From positions 3,724,129 to 3,788,128 of the forward strand of contig NZ_JAVDVK010000001.1 in NCBI RefSeq assembly GCF_031456835.1: a stretch of 64,000 nt of DNA, read 5' to 3'. The notes below the pieces were generated by a model, which saw nothing but the letters and a program-made list of their open reading frames with translations, made no database searches and was not told the DNA's origin. Shown piece by piece: positions 18,739-30,910 of this stretch (position 1 is its first letter; each line of letters starts with the position of its first letter). The position numbers and the translations under genes were made by a program. The DNA comes from Leifsonia shinshuensis (GTDB lineage Bacteria > Actinomycetota > Actinomycetes > Actinomycetales > Microbacteriaceae).

Positions 18739-19422
18739 ATGACTAGTCGCATCCTGGTTGTCGACGACGACACCGCGCTTGCGGAGATGATCGGCATCGT
18801 GCTGCGCACGGAGGGTTTCGACCCGGTCTTCTGCGAAGACGGCGCGCTGGCCCTCGACACGTTCCGCACCGCGAAGCCGGACCTCGTGCTGCTCGACCTC
18901 ATGCTCCCCGGCCTCGACGGCATCGAGGTGTGCGGCCGCATCCGTGCCGAGTCGGGCACCCCGATCATCATGCTCACCGCCAAGTCCGACACGGCGGACG
19001 TGGTGAAGGGTCTCGAGTCGGGCGCCGACGACTACATGGTCAAGCCGTTCAACCCCAAGGAGCTCGTCGCCCGCATCCGCACTCGGCTGCGCCCCGCGCC
19101 CGCCGCACCGCCCGCGGACGAGCTGACCGTCGGCGACCTGGTCGTCGACGTCTCGGGTCACGAAGTGCGCCGCGGCGACGAGCGGATCGCGCTCACCCCG
19201 CTGGAGTTCGACCTCCTGCTCGCCCTCGCATCCAAGCCGCAGCAGGTGTTCACCCGCGAGATGCTGCTCGAGCAGGTCTGGGGCTACCACTACAAGGCGG
19301 ACACCCGGCTGGTGAACGTCCACGTCCAGCGGCTGCGCGCCAAGGTGGAGCAGGACCCGGACAACCCGAAGATCGTCATGACCGTGCGCGGGGTCGGCTA
19401 CCGCGCCGGCGCGGCCGCCTAG
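18739..19422 (+). CDS. mtrA: Two-component response regulator MtrA
   Basis: 227 aa OmpR/PhoB-family regulator controlling cell-wall, division and osmotic genes in actinomycetes. The receiver domain begins MTSRILVVDDDTALAEMIG; the phosphoacceptor is Asp53 in LVLLDLMLPGLDG, with the conserved Thr/Lys in LTAKSD and MVKPFNPKEL. The winged-helix C-terminal domain contains LTPLEFDLLLALAS and RLRAKVEQDPDNP, ending VRGVGYR. The ATG at 18739 has GGGGAA eight bases upstream. It is followed by mtrB and lpqB in the conserved order. Confidence 0.97.
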   Translation: MTSRILVVDDDTALAEMIGIVLRTEGFDPVFCEDGALALDTFRTAKPDLVLLDLMLPGLDGIEVCGRIRAESGTPIIMLTAKSDTADVVKGLESGADDYMVKPFNPKELVARIRTRLRPAPAAPPADELTVGDLVVDVSGHEVRRGDERIALTPLEFDLLLALASKPQQVFTREMLLEQVWGYHYKADTRLVNVHVQRLRAKVEQDPDNPKIVMTVRGVGYRAGAAA

Positions 19423-19436
19423 CTGCGGAGGGTCGG

Positions 19437-21068
19437 ATGCGCTTCCGGTGGCCCACGCGGGACGTGTGGCGGCAGGCGCCGTCCCGTCTCGTGCGCCTGT
19501 GGCGCGGGTCCCTGCAGCTGCGCACCGTGACGATCACGCTGCTGCTCACCGGCGCCGCCATCCTCGTCACGGGCATCTACATGGCCCTCAGCATCAGCAA
19601 CGACCTCTACCAGTCGCGGCTCGACCAGGCGCTCCGCGACTCCAGCCGCGCGACGACCACGGCGCAGTCGACCCTGAACGCGTCCGACGTGTCCTCCGGC
19701 GACGGCGGCAAGAACCTGCTCAACACCGTGCTGCAGAGCGTGCAGGCGTCGACGTCGAGCCGGCTGGTGGCCGCCTACCGGGTGCCCGGGCAGGACACCG
19801 GCGTGCTCGCTCCGCCCGACCGGGGGAGCCCGGCCATGAACTCGGTGATCTCGCCGGAGCTCCGCGCGAAGGTGCAGAACGGCGGGACCAAGCAGTACTA
19901 CCAGTCGGTCGCCCTCCCGGCCGGGACCGGCGACACCGATCCCGGGATCGTCGTCGGCTCGCAGCTGACCCTCCCGTCGTACGGGAAGTACGAGCTCTAC
20001 ATCGGCTACAACCTGCGCGACTCCGAGAACACGCTGCTCTTCGTTCAGAACACGCTCCTGCTCGCCGGGCTCGCGCTCATCCTGCTGATCGGCGCCATCA
20101 CCTGGGTCATCGTGCGGTTCGTGGTCGAGCCCATCCGGGTCGCCGCGCGCACCAGCGAGAGGCTGGCCGCCGGCGATCTGGCGGTACGCATCCCGGAACG
20201 CGGCGAGGACGTGTTCGCGACGCTGGCGCGCTCGTTCAACGGGATGGCCGACAGCCTGCAGAGCCAGATCAACCAGCTCGGCACGCTGTCGCAGCTGCAG
20301 CAGCGGTTCGTGTCGGATGTGTCGCACGAGCTCCGCACGCCGCTCACCACGATCCGGCTCGCCGGCGACGTGATCTACGACCAGCGGGAGGGCTTCGCCC
20401 CCGCGACGGCGCGCACCGCGGAGCTGCTCCACACCCAGATCGAGCGGTTCGACCGCCTCCTCTCCGACCTCCTCGAGATCAGCCGGTACGACGCCGGGTC
20501 CGTCGTGCTCGACGCCGAGCCCACGAACCTCGTGCGCCTGGCCGAGGACTGCGTCGACGAGCTGCGCACCCTCTCCGAGCAGAACGGCTCCGAGCTGACT
20601 CTGGATGCGCCGGGCGGCTACTTCGACGTGCCCATGGACCCGAGGCGCATCCGCCGGGTCGTCCGCAACCTGATCGGGAACGCGATCGAGCACGGTGAGG
20701 GACGTCCGGTCGTCGTGACGGTCGACAGCAACGAGAGCGCTGTGGCGCTGACCGTGCGCGACTACGGGATCGGCATGAGCGCGGAGGACATGGCGCACGT
20801 CTTCGACCGCTTCTGGCGCGCGGACCCGTCCCGCAAGCGCACCCTCGGCGGCACGGGCCTCGGTCTCGCCATCTCGCTCGAGGATGCGACCCTGCACTCC
20901 GGCTGGCTGCAGGTGTGGTCGGCGCCCGGCGCCGGTTCCTGCTTCCGCCTGACCCTTCCGCGGGTGCCGGGCCGGGAGATCACCGGCTCCCCGCTTCCGC
21001 TGCCGCCGGTCGACGCCGGCGCGACGATGCCGCAGGCGGCCGGGACCGGAAGCGAGGCGCACGCATGA
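19437..21068 (+). CDS. mtrB: Sensor histidine kinase MtrB
   Basis: 543 aa partner of MtrA. An N-terminal membrane helix ([20 protein letters not shown]), an extracellular sensor region of about 170 residues, and a second helix ([20 protein letters not shown]) precede the HAMP domain. The dimerisation/phosphoacceptor box is [19 protein letters not shown]. The ATPase boxes are N ([11 protein letters not shown]), G1 (DYGIGM), F (FDRFWRAD) and G2 ([10 protein letters not shown]). The start is ATG 19437, 14 bases after mtrA; the end overlaps lpqB by four bases. Confidence 0.96.
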   Translation: MRFRWPTRDVWRQAPSRLVRLWRGSLQLRTVTITLLLTGAAILVTGIYMALSISNDLYQSRLDQALRDSSRATTTAQSTLNASDVSSGDGGKNLLNTVLQSVQASTSSRLVAAYRVPGQDTGVLAPPDRGSPAMNSVISPELRAKVQNGGTKQYYQSVALPAGTGDTDPGIVVGSQLTLPSYGKYELYIGYNLRDSENTLLFVQNTLLLAGLALILLIGAITWVIVRFVVEPIRVAARTSERLAAGDLAVRIPERGEDVFATLARSFNGMADSLQSQINQLGTLSQLQQRFVSDVSHELRTPLTTIRLAGDVIYDQREGFAPATARTAELLHTQIERFDRLLSDLLEISRYDAGSVVLDAEPTNLVRLAEDCVDELRTLSEQNGSELTLDAPGGYFDVPMDPRRIRRVVRNLIGNAIEHGEGRPVVVTVDSNESAVALTVRDYGIGMSAEDMAHVFDRFWRADPSRKRTLGGTGLGLAISLEDATLHSGWLQVWSAPGAGSCFRLTLPRVPGREITGSPLPLPPVDAGATMPQAAGTGSEAHA

Positions 21069-22771
21069 ACAGGAGAGGGATGCGCGGCGGCCGCTCGCTC
21101 GTCGCAGCGCTCGGGGCGCTGGTGCTGGTCGCGCTCGCCGCGTGCGCGAGCATCCCGGACTCCGGGCCCGTGCGGCAGGGCGGCCCGGTCGCCCAGGTCA
21201 ACGACCCGCTCGACCTCGACTTCAACCCCTCGCCACCGGAGACGGGGGCGAGCCCGCAGCGGATCGTGCAGGGCTTCATCGACGCCGCCTCCAGCCCGAA
21301 GAACAACTTCCAGATCGCGCGGGAGTACCTCACCCACTCGATGGCGGCCAGGTGGAATCCGGACGAGTCCGTCACCGTCGACGACGGCCGGAACCGCAGC
21401 TACGAGGATCAGGGATCGCTGTGGCGGGTTGAGGTCACGCCGGTCGCCAACGTGGACGCCATCGGCACCTACCACCCGGTCGCGAGCAGCGCGCCCGTCG
21501 GCCTCAACTATCAGCTGCTCAAGGAGAACGGGGAGTGGCGCATCTCCGTCGCCCCGGACGGCGTGGTGATCGACGAGCCGACCTTCCGTGCCGTGTACGC
21601 GCAGCAGACGCTCTACTTCTACAGTTCGGGCTACACCTATCTCGTGCCGGATGCGCGTTGGTTCCCGGCGCGCGTGGCCTCCGCGGCCACCCGTGTCGCC
21701 AGCTCGCTGCTCGCCGGGCCCGCACCGTGGCTGAGCGGCGCGGTCTCGACGTCGTTCCCCAAGGGGACGCAACTCGCGGTGCCGTCGGTGACCACGGTCG
21801 GCGGTGTGGCGCGGGTCGACCTCAGCTCCGAGGCGGGACAGGCGGACCCGGCCCAGCTGCAGCGGATGCAGTACCAGCTCGAGCAGTCGCTCGGCACCCT
21901 CGCGCAGAGCGTCCAGCTCTCGATCGAGGGCAACGTGCAGCAGGTGCCCTCGCTGAGCGCGGCGGCCGCGCCGGTCCGGAACCCCTCGGTCGACGCGCAC
22001 GCCTACGTCGTGCACGGCGACGCGTTCGGTCCGCTCAACGGCGACACGGTGACGGGCCTCAGCGGCCTGAGCGAGAAGGTCGCGGCCCTGCGTCCCACCG
22101 CGGTCACCCTCAGCGCGTCACACGACCAGGCGGCGGTGCTCTCGGCGACCGGCGTGTTCTCGGTGCGCAAGACGGGCGACCCGGTCCGGGTGGATGCGCG
22201 GCCCGGCCTGATCGGCCCGTCACTCGACACGGACGGCTGGGTCTGGTCCGTTCCCGGGTCGTCGCCCAACGCCATCCAGGTGGCGGCCCCCAACGGCGGG
22301 GACGCCCACGCCGTGGCCGCGAGCTGGCCCAATGCCTCGTCCATCCTGTCGCTCGCGGTCTCCCGCGACGGGACGCGGATCGCCGCACTGGTCCGCACTC
22401 CCACCGGGTACTCGCTGATGGCGGCGGGCATCCTGCGAGGGAACGGCGGGTCGCCGGCCTCGCTGACCGTGCCGGTGGAGCTGGCGGCGTTCGTGGACGG
22501 CGTGCAGTCCGCGGCGTGGACGAGCGATCTGACGATCGCCGTCCTCAGCACCACGACGGGGCAGGCGACGAGTATCGCGCAGCAGACGGTCGGCGGCGAG
22601 CAGACGACGACCTCCGGTCCCGCGAGCGGGCGCACCATCGTCGGCGCCGCCGGCCTCGCGCCCTACGTCGTGCTGAGCGCCGACGGCACCCTGCTGGCGC
22701 CGACCGGGAACGGATGGCAGGCGCAGCTCGACAAGGTCGGCGCACTGGCGGTGCAGCAGGGGCAGCCCTGA
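21065..22771 (+). CDS. lpqB: Lipoprotein LpqB, MtrAB accessory
   Basis: 568 aa. Lipoprotein signal with lipobox LAAC, lipidated Cys27 ([10 protein letters not shown] then a hydrophobic core). It contains a GerMN-type domain in the N-terminal half and a beta-propeller-like C-terminal LpqB domain ([30 protein letters not shown]). LpqB interacts with the MtrB sensor region in mycobacteria and affects MtrA phosphorylation. Its ATG overlaps the mtrB stop (ATGA). An alternative start at 21080 with AGGAG just upstream would remove five residues without affecting the signal peptide. Confidence 0.94.
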   Translation: MNRRGMRGGRSLVAALGALVLVALAACASIPDSGPVRQGGPVAQVNDPLDLDFNPSPPETGASPQRIVQGFIDAASSPKNNFQIAREYLTHSMAARWNPDESVTVDDGRNRSYEDQGSLWRVEVTPVANVDAIGTYHPVASSAPVGLNYQLLKENGEWRISVAPDGVVIDEPTFRAVYAQQTLYFYSSGYTYLVPDARWFPARVASAATRVASSLLAGPAPWLSGAVSTSFPKGTQLAVPSVTTVGGVARVDLSSEAGQADPAQLQRMQYQLEQSLGTLAQSVQLSIEGNVQQVPSLSAAAAPVRNPSVDAHAYVVHGDAFGPLNGDTVTGLSGLSEKVAALRPTAVTLSASHDQAAVLSATGVFSVRKTGDPVRVDARPGLIGPSLDTDGWVWSVPGSSPNAIQVAAPNGGDAHAVAASWPNASSILSLAVSRDGTRIAALVRTPTGYSLMAAGILRGNGGSPASLTVPVELAAFVDGVQSAAWTSDLTIAVLSTTTGQATSIAQQTVGGEQTTTSGPASGRTIVGAAGLAPYVVLSADGTLLAPTGNGWQAQLDKVGALAVQQGQP

Positions 22772-22858
22772 GCCCTCCACACCCCGCGGCCGCGAGCAGT
22801 TCTGCACAGATCCGCTCGACGCGCCCCGGCGGCGGGCCCGCGCCGCGAAGCTCGAAGC

Positions 22859-23641
22859 ATGACAGCACACACCCTGGTCCGTGAGTCCCTCCTCGACGCC
22901 GCAGCGATCCTGCTGCCGGTGCGCTGCGCGGGATGCGGCAGACCCGACCGCACGCTCTGCGACGAGTGCGAGGAGGCGCTCCGCCCGGCTGCGCACGTCC
23001 AGCTCGTCGACGGCATCCGCGTCTGGTCGGCCCTGCGCTACGACGGCGTCGCTCGCCGCGTCCTGCTCGCCTACAAGGACGGCGGCCGGACGGACGCCGC
23101 CCGTGCACTGGCGCGGGCGCTGCGCTGTGCGATCGCCGCCGCTCAGCGGGACGCCGAGCCGGGCAATGGCGACGCCGCGCTGCTCCCTGTCCTCATCCCC
23201 TCGACACGTGCGGCCTGGCGACGGCGCGGGTATCACCCGACCCGTGCCGTGCTCGCCCGGGCGCACGTCCTCGTCCCTCCGCTGTGGGGAGCCCTGCGGC
23301 TTTCCCGGCAGACGGCCGACCAGGCCGAGCTCACGGCGGGGGAGCGCGCGGCGAACCGCGCGGGCAGCTTCGTCGCGTCGCCGCGACTCTCGGGCCGGGA
23401 CTGCCTGATCGTGGACGACATTGTCACCTCCGGCGCGACCATCGCCGAGGCCGCCCGCGCGATCCGCGCCGCAGGCGGTCGTGTGTCGGCCGCTGCGGCG
23501 ATCGCCCGCACGCCGCTCCGCAATCCGGGACAGGCTCAGGGAGCACTCAGCGGACGCACCGGGAATGCCGCATGTTTTCCGGTTTCGCATCGGGGGGATG
23601 CGCACTACGGTGGTCCAAAAGGTGCGAGCGATCCGCCCTGA
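22859..23641 (+). CDS. comF: ComF family phosphoribosyltransferase-like protein
   Basis: 260 aa. An N-terminal zinc ribbon with CxxC pairs (C23, C26, C34, C37) is followed by a type I phosphoribosyltransferase fold with the PRPP loop DCLIVDDIVTSGAT. ComF homologues take part in DNA uptake in Bacillus and Haemophilus; in actinomycetes the gene sits between lpqB and hpf and its role is uncertain. The conserved fold ends near residue 220. The last ~40 residues (Gly/Asn/His-rich) look non-conserved and run into the hpf leader. No strong ribosome site precedes the ATG at 22859. Confidence 0.88.
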   Translation: MTAHTLVRESLLDAAAILLPVRCAGCGRPDRTLCDECEEALRPAAHVQLVDGIRVWSALRYDGVARRVLLAYKDGGRTDAARALARALRCAIAAAQRDAEPGNGDAALLPVLIPSTRAAWRRRGYHPTRAVLARAHVLVPPLWGALRLSRQTADQAELTAGERAANRAGSFVASPRLSGRDCLIVDDIVTSGATIAEAARAIRAAGGRVSAAAAIARTPLRNPGQAQGALSGRTGNAACFPVSHRGDAHYGGPKGASDPP

Positions 23642-23671
23642 CTCCGCCGGGCGGTCATCGCGCCGGATCAG

Positions 23672-23676
23672 GGAGG
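23672..23676 (+). promoter_or_regulatory. Ribosome binding site of hpf
   Basis: GGAGG, five bases before the ATG at 23682. It fixes the hpf start and excludes the longer upstream reading that overlaps comF. Confidence 0.75.
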
Positions 23677-23681
23677 TCTCC

Positions 23682-24383
23682 ATGGACATCAACATCATCG
23701 GACGCAACCTGGGCATCACTGATCGCTTCCGGGAGTACGCCACCGAGAAATCGGAGAAGGTCGCACACCTGGCCGAACGGGCCATCTCGTTCGAGATCAA
23801 GGTCAGCCGCCACAACGAGAAGCTGGGAAGCTCGAACGGCGACGACCGTGTCGAGCTGACCCTCGTGGGGCCGAAGGCCACGGTGAGATCCGAGGCGACG
23901 GGGCAGGACAAGTACGCCGCCTTCGATATCGCCCTCGGCAAGCTCCTGGAGCGGGTGCGCAGGGCGAAGGACCGCCGCAAGGTGCATCGCGGCCAGCACA
24001 GACCGACCTCGCTGCGCGAGGCGAGTACCGACGGCTTCAGCGCGGTCGGCCTCTCGGCCGCCCCGGTCGCCGTGCTCGACCAGGTCCGCACCGGCTCGAC
24101 GCCGGTGGTGTCCGATGAGACGGAGGAGACTCCGGAGGCGGAGGAGGCGTACAGCCCCGTCGTGATCCGGAAGAAGGTCTTCGCCTCCCTTCCGATGACC
24201 GTGGATGACGCGCTCTACTACATGGAGCTCGTCGGTCACGACTTCTACCTGTTCGTCGACCAGGAGACCCAGCGTCCCAGCGTCGTGTACCGCCGCAAAG
24301 GCTGGGACTACGGCGTGATCTCCCTCGACGACTCCGCCGACGAGCTGCAGGAGGTGGCGACCGCCGCGCGCAAGCTCGGCTGA
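23682..24383 (+). CDS. hpf: Long-form ribosome hibernation-promoting factor
   Basis: 233 aa. The N-terminal domain (about 1-105, MDINIIGRNLGITDRFREYA, DKYAAFDIALGKLLERVRRAKDRR) binds the 30S decoding centre. A linker rich in Glu/Thr precedes the C-terminal dimerisation domain (about 175-233, VVIRKKVFASLPMTVDDALYYMELVGHDFYLF), so this is the long form that alone forms 100S ribosome dimers. It lies directly before the beta-lactamase/secA region, as Rv3241c does beside secA1. It is convergent with the beta-lactamase gene, and a strong hairpin separates them. Confidence 0.95.
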   Translation: MDINIIGRNLGITDRFREYATEKSEKVAHLAERAISFEIKVSRHNEKLGSSNGDDRVELTLVGPKATVRSEATGQDKYAAFDIALGKLLERVRRAKDRRKVHRGQHRPTSLREASTDGFSAVGLSAAPVAVLDQVRTGSTPVVSDETEETPEAEEAYSPVVIRKKVFASLPMTVDDALYYMELVGHDFYLFVDQETQRPSVVYRRKGWDYGVISLDDSADELQEVATAARKLG

Positions 24384-24424
24384 CCGGTCCCACCCGGCCG
24401 CCACGCGGCCGGCGAGCACGGACG

Positions 24425-24459
24425 CCGATGGCGACCGCCCGGGCGGCGGTCGCCATCGG
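24425..24459. terminator. Bidirectional terminator hairpin between hpf and the beta-lactamase gene
   Basis: Perfect 15-bp inverted repeat with a 5-nt loop; the left arm starts CCGATGGCGACC. It lies in the gap between convergent genes. No T-run follows, as is usual in GC-rich actinomycetes. Confidence 0.8.
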
Positions 24460-24477
24460 GCCGTCCGGGGAGGCGCG

Positions 24478-24510
24478 CCCTCAGAGTCCGAGCGCCCTCA
24501 GAGTCCGAGC
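24478..24510. repeat. 16-bp tandem duplication spanning the beta-lactamase stop codon
   Basis: The unit TCAGAGTCCGAGCGCC occurs twice in immediate succession. It contains the reverse-strand stop codon and the last codons of the beta-lactamase, so the second copy lies as a relic just past the stop. Confidence 0.8.
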
Positions 24511-25427
24511 GCCGTCGAGAGCACTCTCGCGGCGTCGGCGATGAGGGCGTCGTCATAGGCGGCGTCCTTCGACGCCTTCCGGGAGAGCACCACCATCACC
24601 ACTGGGGAGCGGCCCGGGGCGGTGAGTACGGCGACGTCGTTGCGCGTCCCGAAGGAGGCGGCGCCCGACTTGTCGGAGACGGTCCATCCGGTCGGCGCTC
24701 CGGCACGGATGAGCGGATCGCCGGTCGCGTTCCCGGTCAGGTCGTCGACCAGGAGCTCCCGCTTCTCCGGAGGCAGCGCGTCTCCCAGGGCGTACGCCCG
24801 CAGGTCCGCCGCCAGGGCTCGCGGGGTGCTGGTGTCCCGCACGTCGCCCGGCGCCGCCTCGTTGAGGTCGGGCTCGGTGCGGTCGACCTCGGTCGTCTCG
24901 TCGCCCAGCTCCCGCAGCGCCTTCTCCAGCTCGGAGGGCCCGCCCAGCTGCCGGAACAGCAGGTTGGCGGCGGTGTTGTCGCTCTGCCGGAGCGCGGCCT
25001 CGACGACCGCCCGCACGGTCATCCCGCTCGCCACCGCCGTCTCCGTCACCGGGGAGTACGGGACGAGATCGTCGCTCGAGAAGCGCACCGTCGCATCCAG
25101 CTGCTCATCGCTGATGCGTGCGAGCAGAGCGCCGGCGAGCAGCGCCTTGGACGTGGACGCGTAGGCGAAGCGCTCGTCCGCCCGGTAAGCGACGGAACGT
25201 CCGGTCCCGGTGTCCAGCGCGTAGGCGCCGAGCGTCGCCCGGTACTGCGACTCGAGGTCGGCCAGCGCCCGTTGGGCCGCCCGTGAGCGCAGCTCTTCGG
25301 TCGTCCGCGCCGGGTGGGGCGCGGCCGACGGCGACGTCGGTGCCGCATCCTGCGCCGAGCAGCCGGTGAGCACGGCGGCGGCCGCGATGGTGAGGGCGGC
25401 GACGGAGCGGATGCGGCCACGGAGCAT
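24498..25427 (-). CDS. Class A beta-lactamase, predicted lipoprotein
   Basis: 309 aa from ATG 25427, with AAAGGA seven bases upstream. The lipobox LTGC (Cys23) predicts lipid anchoring. All class A motifs are present: S91-T-S-K94 (SxxK), S149-D150-N151 (SDN), the E185-x3-N189 omega loop carrying the general base, and K253-S-G in place of KTG. It is therefore likely catalytically competent and able to cleave beta-lactams outside the membrane. KSG rather than KTG is found in a minority of class A enzymes. The frame has an earlier ATG (25490) that would disrupt the signal peptide. Confidence 0.9.
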   Translation of the reverse strand: MLRGRIRSVAALTIAAAAVLTGCSAQDAAPTSPSAAPHPARTTEELRSRAAQRALADLESQYRATLGAYALDTGTGRSVAYRADERFAYASTSKALLAGALLARISDEQLDATVRFSSDDLVPYSPVTETAVASGMTVRAVVEAALRQSDNTAANLLFRQLGGPSELEKALRELGDETTEVDRTEPDLNEAAPGDVRDTSTPRALAADLRAYALGDALPPEKRELLVDDLTGNATGDPLIRAGAPTGWTVSDKSGAASFGTRNDVAVLTAPGRSPVVMVVLSRKASKDAAYDDALIADAARVLSTALGL

Positions 25428-25663
25428 GACGAGGTCCTTTCGGAGGGAGGCGGTCCCCACGGGGCGCAGAGCCATTGTCGCCGCCCGCATCCGCCCGCCT
25501 TCCAGGACTGACCGCTTTCGCCCAGAGTCCTTTCAGGCTCGGCAGGCCGAACGTCAGGGCTGAACAAGTAGCATGTGTCTAGCGTCGGCGGAGTCTGCCG
25601 TCCGCGCGCGTCCGTCGGGGCGCCGGGCCATCGGCCCGAACCGAGCGTAAGTGGAGTGCATCA

Positions 25664-28471
<2,808 letters not shown>

Positions 28472-28516
28472 TCCGCAGCGTCCCGGCGCAAGCGCAGGAC
28501 GCGCGCACGAGATGAC

Positions 28517-28544
28517 GAACGGCGGCCCCTCGGGGCCGCCGTTC
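28517..28544. terminator. Bidirectional terminator after secA
   Basis: Perfect 13-bp inverted repeat (GAACGGCGGCCCC and its complement) with a 2-nt centre, in the gap between convergent secA and the Rv3235-like gene. Confidence 0.8.
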
Positions 28545-28594
28545 CGTCGTCTGCTCACGGTCGCAATGCGGTCAGAGCAGGTGCCTGAGAAGCC

Positions 28595-29179
28595 TCAGAG
28601 CACGTTGATCGCGCTCGCCCGCCACCGTTCCCGATGGCGCTCCAGCCGGATGGCGACGGCGCGTGAGCGACCCGGCTGGTGCACCAGCACGACCGCCTCC
28701 ACCACCCCCTCCGACGGGCGCGCGAGGCGCGGCTCGCCGATCCGCATGCGCGGTCGGAGCGCGCCCTCCGGCGCGACGGCGCGAGCGCGGGCCGCGATCA
28801 TCGTCCGCCGCAGCAGGTGGACGTAGACGGCGTCGCTGACCCACCGGCCGATCTGGTCGAGCGGCCGGGCGCCGGCCAGGATCTCGACCGCGCAGCGCGC
28901 CAGATTCGCGCACAGCGTCGCGGGCTCCGGGTTGGCGGCGTCCGCGATCGGGGCGAGTGCATCCAGTTCGGGCGCATCCGCCGGGCGGGCCGTGCGCGCC
29001 GCCGTGGGGCCGCGGAGCTCGCGTGCCTCGCGGAGTTCCCGCACCTCGCGGAGGTCGCGGACGGGGGAGGGGCGCAGCCGCGTCGTCGGCCGGGTCGCCG
29101 GAACGAGCGGACGGACGGGTGCGGGGGCGAGTGCCGGGTGGTGCAATGGTTCTCCTGGTGAGGTGTGTCGGTGGTCCAT
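28595..29179 (-). CDS. Rv3235 family protein
   Basis: 194 aa, matching the small actinobacterial family found near secA1 by position and by its C-terminal domain (CANLARCAVEILAGARPLDQIGRWVSDAVYVHLLRRTM, then FRA-like closing strands IRLERHRERWRASAINVL). The first ~90 residues are Pro/Arg/Ala-rich with a charged RELREARELRG run and look disordered. No catalytic residues can be named. It is divergent from pdtaS and convergent with secA. The start codon at 29179 has no good ribosome site; a shorter N-terminus is possible. Confidence 0.72.
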   Translation of the reverse strand: MDHRHTSPGEPLHHPALAPAPVRPLVPATRPTTRLRPSPVRDLREVRELREARELRGPTAARTARPADAPELDALAPIADAANPEPATLCANLARCAVEILAGARPLDQIGRWVSDAVYVHLLRRTMIAARARAVAPEGALRPRMRIGEPRLARPSEGVVEAVVLVHQPGRSRAVAIRLERHRERWRASAINVL

Positions 29180-29229
29180 GATGAGATGGACCCGTGATAT
29201 TTACGATGCCTTACTCAAGCAGGGGGTAT

Positions 29230-29268
29230 CGAGTCGGGCCAGGGCATTGGTGCCCTGTGGATAACTCG
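29230..29268. repeat. Compound inverted repeat upstream of pdtaS
   Basis: Inner perfect stem CAGGGCA-TTGG-TGCCCTG (29240-29257), flanked by an outer CGAGT...ACTCG pair (29230-29234 and 29264-29268). It lies between the divergent Rv3235-like and pdtaS genes and could be an operator or RNA hairpin. Confidence 0.5.
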
Positions 29269-29291
29269 ACGCCCGCTCGAACCGCGCCGTT

Positions 29292-29297
29292 TAGGAT
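29292..29297 (+). promoter_or_regulatory. -10 box of pdtaS that decides its start
   Basis: TAGGAT, six bases before the GTG at 29304 but only three before the GTG at 29301. The spacing of the other leaderless genes here favours 29304. Confidence 0.6.
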
Positions 29298-29303
29298 GGG
29301 GTG

Positions 29304-30797
29304 GTGTCGACGCTCAGTGATCTCGTCCATGCCCACGGCCGCTCCTCCGAAGAAGACGTGGAATGGCTGCACGGGCTCGTCGGCGACTGGCAGCTGCTGG
29401 CCGATCTCGCCTTCGCGGACATCGTGCTCTGGGTGCCGACGACGGACGACGACTTCGTCGCGGTCGCGCACGCCCGGCCGTCCTCGGCGGCGACGCTGTT
29501 CTACCGCGACTTCGTCGGTCAGCGGATCAAGCCCGAGTGGCGTCAGCAGGTGATCGACGCCTTCAGCTCCAAGCAGATCATCGACACGTCCGCGCCCGAC
29601 TGGTACGAGGAGACGCCCACGCGGGTCCGTGCCGTCCCGGTCATCCGCCGGCTGTCCATCCACTCGCCCGACACCGCGGACGAGCCGGTCGCGGTGATCA
29701 CGCGCCACACCAACCTCAGCGAGGCGCGCACGCCGAGCCGTCAGGAGCTGACGTTCAACGAGTGCGCCAACGACCTCTTCGCCATGATCGCCACCGGCGA
29801 CTTCCCGGACCTGGGTGCCCCCGCGGCCCCACGTAGGGGCGCCCCGCGCGCGGCCGACGGCCTGATCCGGCTGGATGTGGACGGCACCACGAGCTTCGCC
29901 AGCCCGAACGCCCTGAGCGCCTTCAACCGGATGGGCTTCACGGGCGAGCTCGAGGGGGAGTCCCTCGCCACCGTGACCACCGGCCTCCTCGCCGGGACGA
30001 TCACGGTGGACGAGTCGCTGCCGCTGGTCGTCACCGGCCGTGCGCCCTGGCGCACCGACATCGAGGCGCGCGGCGTCACCGTGTCCCTCCGCGCCATCCC
30101 GATCCGCAACCGGGGCGAGCGGGTGGGCGCGATCGTGCTCTGCCGCGACGTCTCCGAGCAGCGGCACCAGGAGCGCGAGCTGATCACGAAGGATGCGACC
30201 ATCCGCGAGATCCACCACCGCGTCAAGAACAACCTCCAGACGGTCGCCTCGCTGCTGCGCATCCAGGCACGGCGCACGCACTCGGAGGAGGCGCGGGAGG
30301 CCCTGAGCCAGGCGATGCGGCGCGTTGCGGCCATCGCGGTGGTCCATGACACGCTGTCCACGGGCCTCGCTCAGATCGTCGACTTCGACGACGTCTTCGA
30401 CCGCGTGCTGCTGCTCGTCGCGGAGGTCGCCGCGAGCCACACGACCACCGTGCATCCGAAGAAGACGGGCCGGTTCGGCTCGCTGCCCTCCGAGTACGCG
30501 ACTCCGCTCGCGCTCGCGCTGACGGAGCTCGTCACGAACGCAGTGGAGCACGGGCTCGCCGGCCGCGAGGGTCAGGTCGAGATCGTGGCGGATCGGTCGG
30601 AGGAGTCCCTGACCGTCAAGGTCGTGGACAACGGGTCCGGCCTCCCCGAGGGCAAGGTCGGCAGCGGGCTGGGTACGCAGATCGTGCGCACGCTCATCCA
30701 GGGCGAGCTCGGCGGGGCGATCGACTGGCACACCATGATGGGGCAGGGAACCGAGGTCACCATCGAGGTGCCGCTGCGCTACCTCACCAAGATCTGA
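29304..30797 (+). CDS. pdtaS: Cytosolic sensor histidine kinase PdtaS
   Basis: 497 aa soluble kinase. An N-terminal GAF-like domain (about 1-150) and a PAS-like domain (about 185-285, ending AIVLCRDVSEQRHQE) precede a HisKA_2 box REIHHRVKNNLQTVASLLRI (phosphoacceptor at His304 or His305). The HATPase_c domain follows (TELVTNAVEHGL, VVDNGSGLPEG, GSGLGTQIVRTLI). In mycobacteria PdtaS phosphorylates the ANTAR RNA-binding regulator PdtaR and responds to copper/NO and cyclic-di-GMP. No PdtaR gene is in this window. GTG 29304 is preferred over 29301 from promoter spacing. Confidence 0.93.
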   Translation: MSTLSDLVHAHGRSSEEDVEWLHGLVGDWQLLADLAFADIVLWVPTTDDDFVAVAHARPSSAATLFYRDFVGQRIKPEWRQQVIDAFSSKQIIDTSAPDWYEETPTRVRAVPVIRRLSIHSPDTADEPVAVITRHTNLSEARTPSRQELTFNECANDLFAMIATGDFPDLGAPAAPRRGAPRAADGLIRLDVDGTTSFASPNALSAFNRMGFTGELEGESLATVTTGLLAGTITVDESLPLVVTGRAPWRTDIEARGVTVSLRAIPIRNRGERVGAIVLCRDVSEQRHQERELITKDATIREIHHRVKNNLQTVASLLRIQARRTHSEEAREALSQAMRRVAAIAVVHDTLSTGLAQIVDFDDVFDRVLLLVAEVAASHTTTVHPKKTGRFGSLPSEYATPLALALTELVTNAVEHGLAGREGQVEIVADRSEESLTVKVVDNGSGLPEGKVGSGLGTQIVRTLIQGELGGAIDWHTMMGQGTEVTIEVPLRYLTKI

Positions 30798-30808
30798 GCA
30801 ACGAAAAA

Positions 30809-30852
30809 GCCGAGGAGGCGCTCGGTGCTAGGTGTGTGAGCGCCGCCTCGGC
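30809..30852 (+). terminator. Terminator hairpin after pdtaS
   Basis: A 15-bp stem with one mismatch (left arm GCCGAGGAGGCGCTC) and a 14-nt loop, starting 12 bases after the pdtaS stop. It lies between convergent pdtaS and whiB1, so it may serve both. Confidence 0.75.
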
Positions 30853-30910
30853 GGGTTCGGACGCGCGGCGGAAGCCGGGCGACCGGTGGTGCGGATGGAG
30901 CGGGCCGGCC

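Noticed and set aside
16588..19323. 911-aa reverse frame joining DUF4129 with upstream sequence
   Set aside because: The part beyond GTG 17229 lies out of frame with the real membrane-protein gene and across the mtrA region; only residues from 17229 down form DUF4129.
24498..25490. Longer beta-lactamase start at 25490
   Set aside because: It would place 21 residues before the lipoprotein signal; ATG 25427 has AAAGGA at proper spacing.
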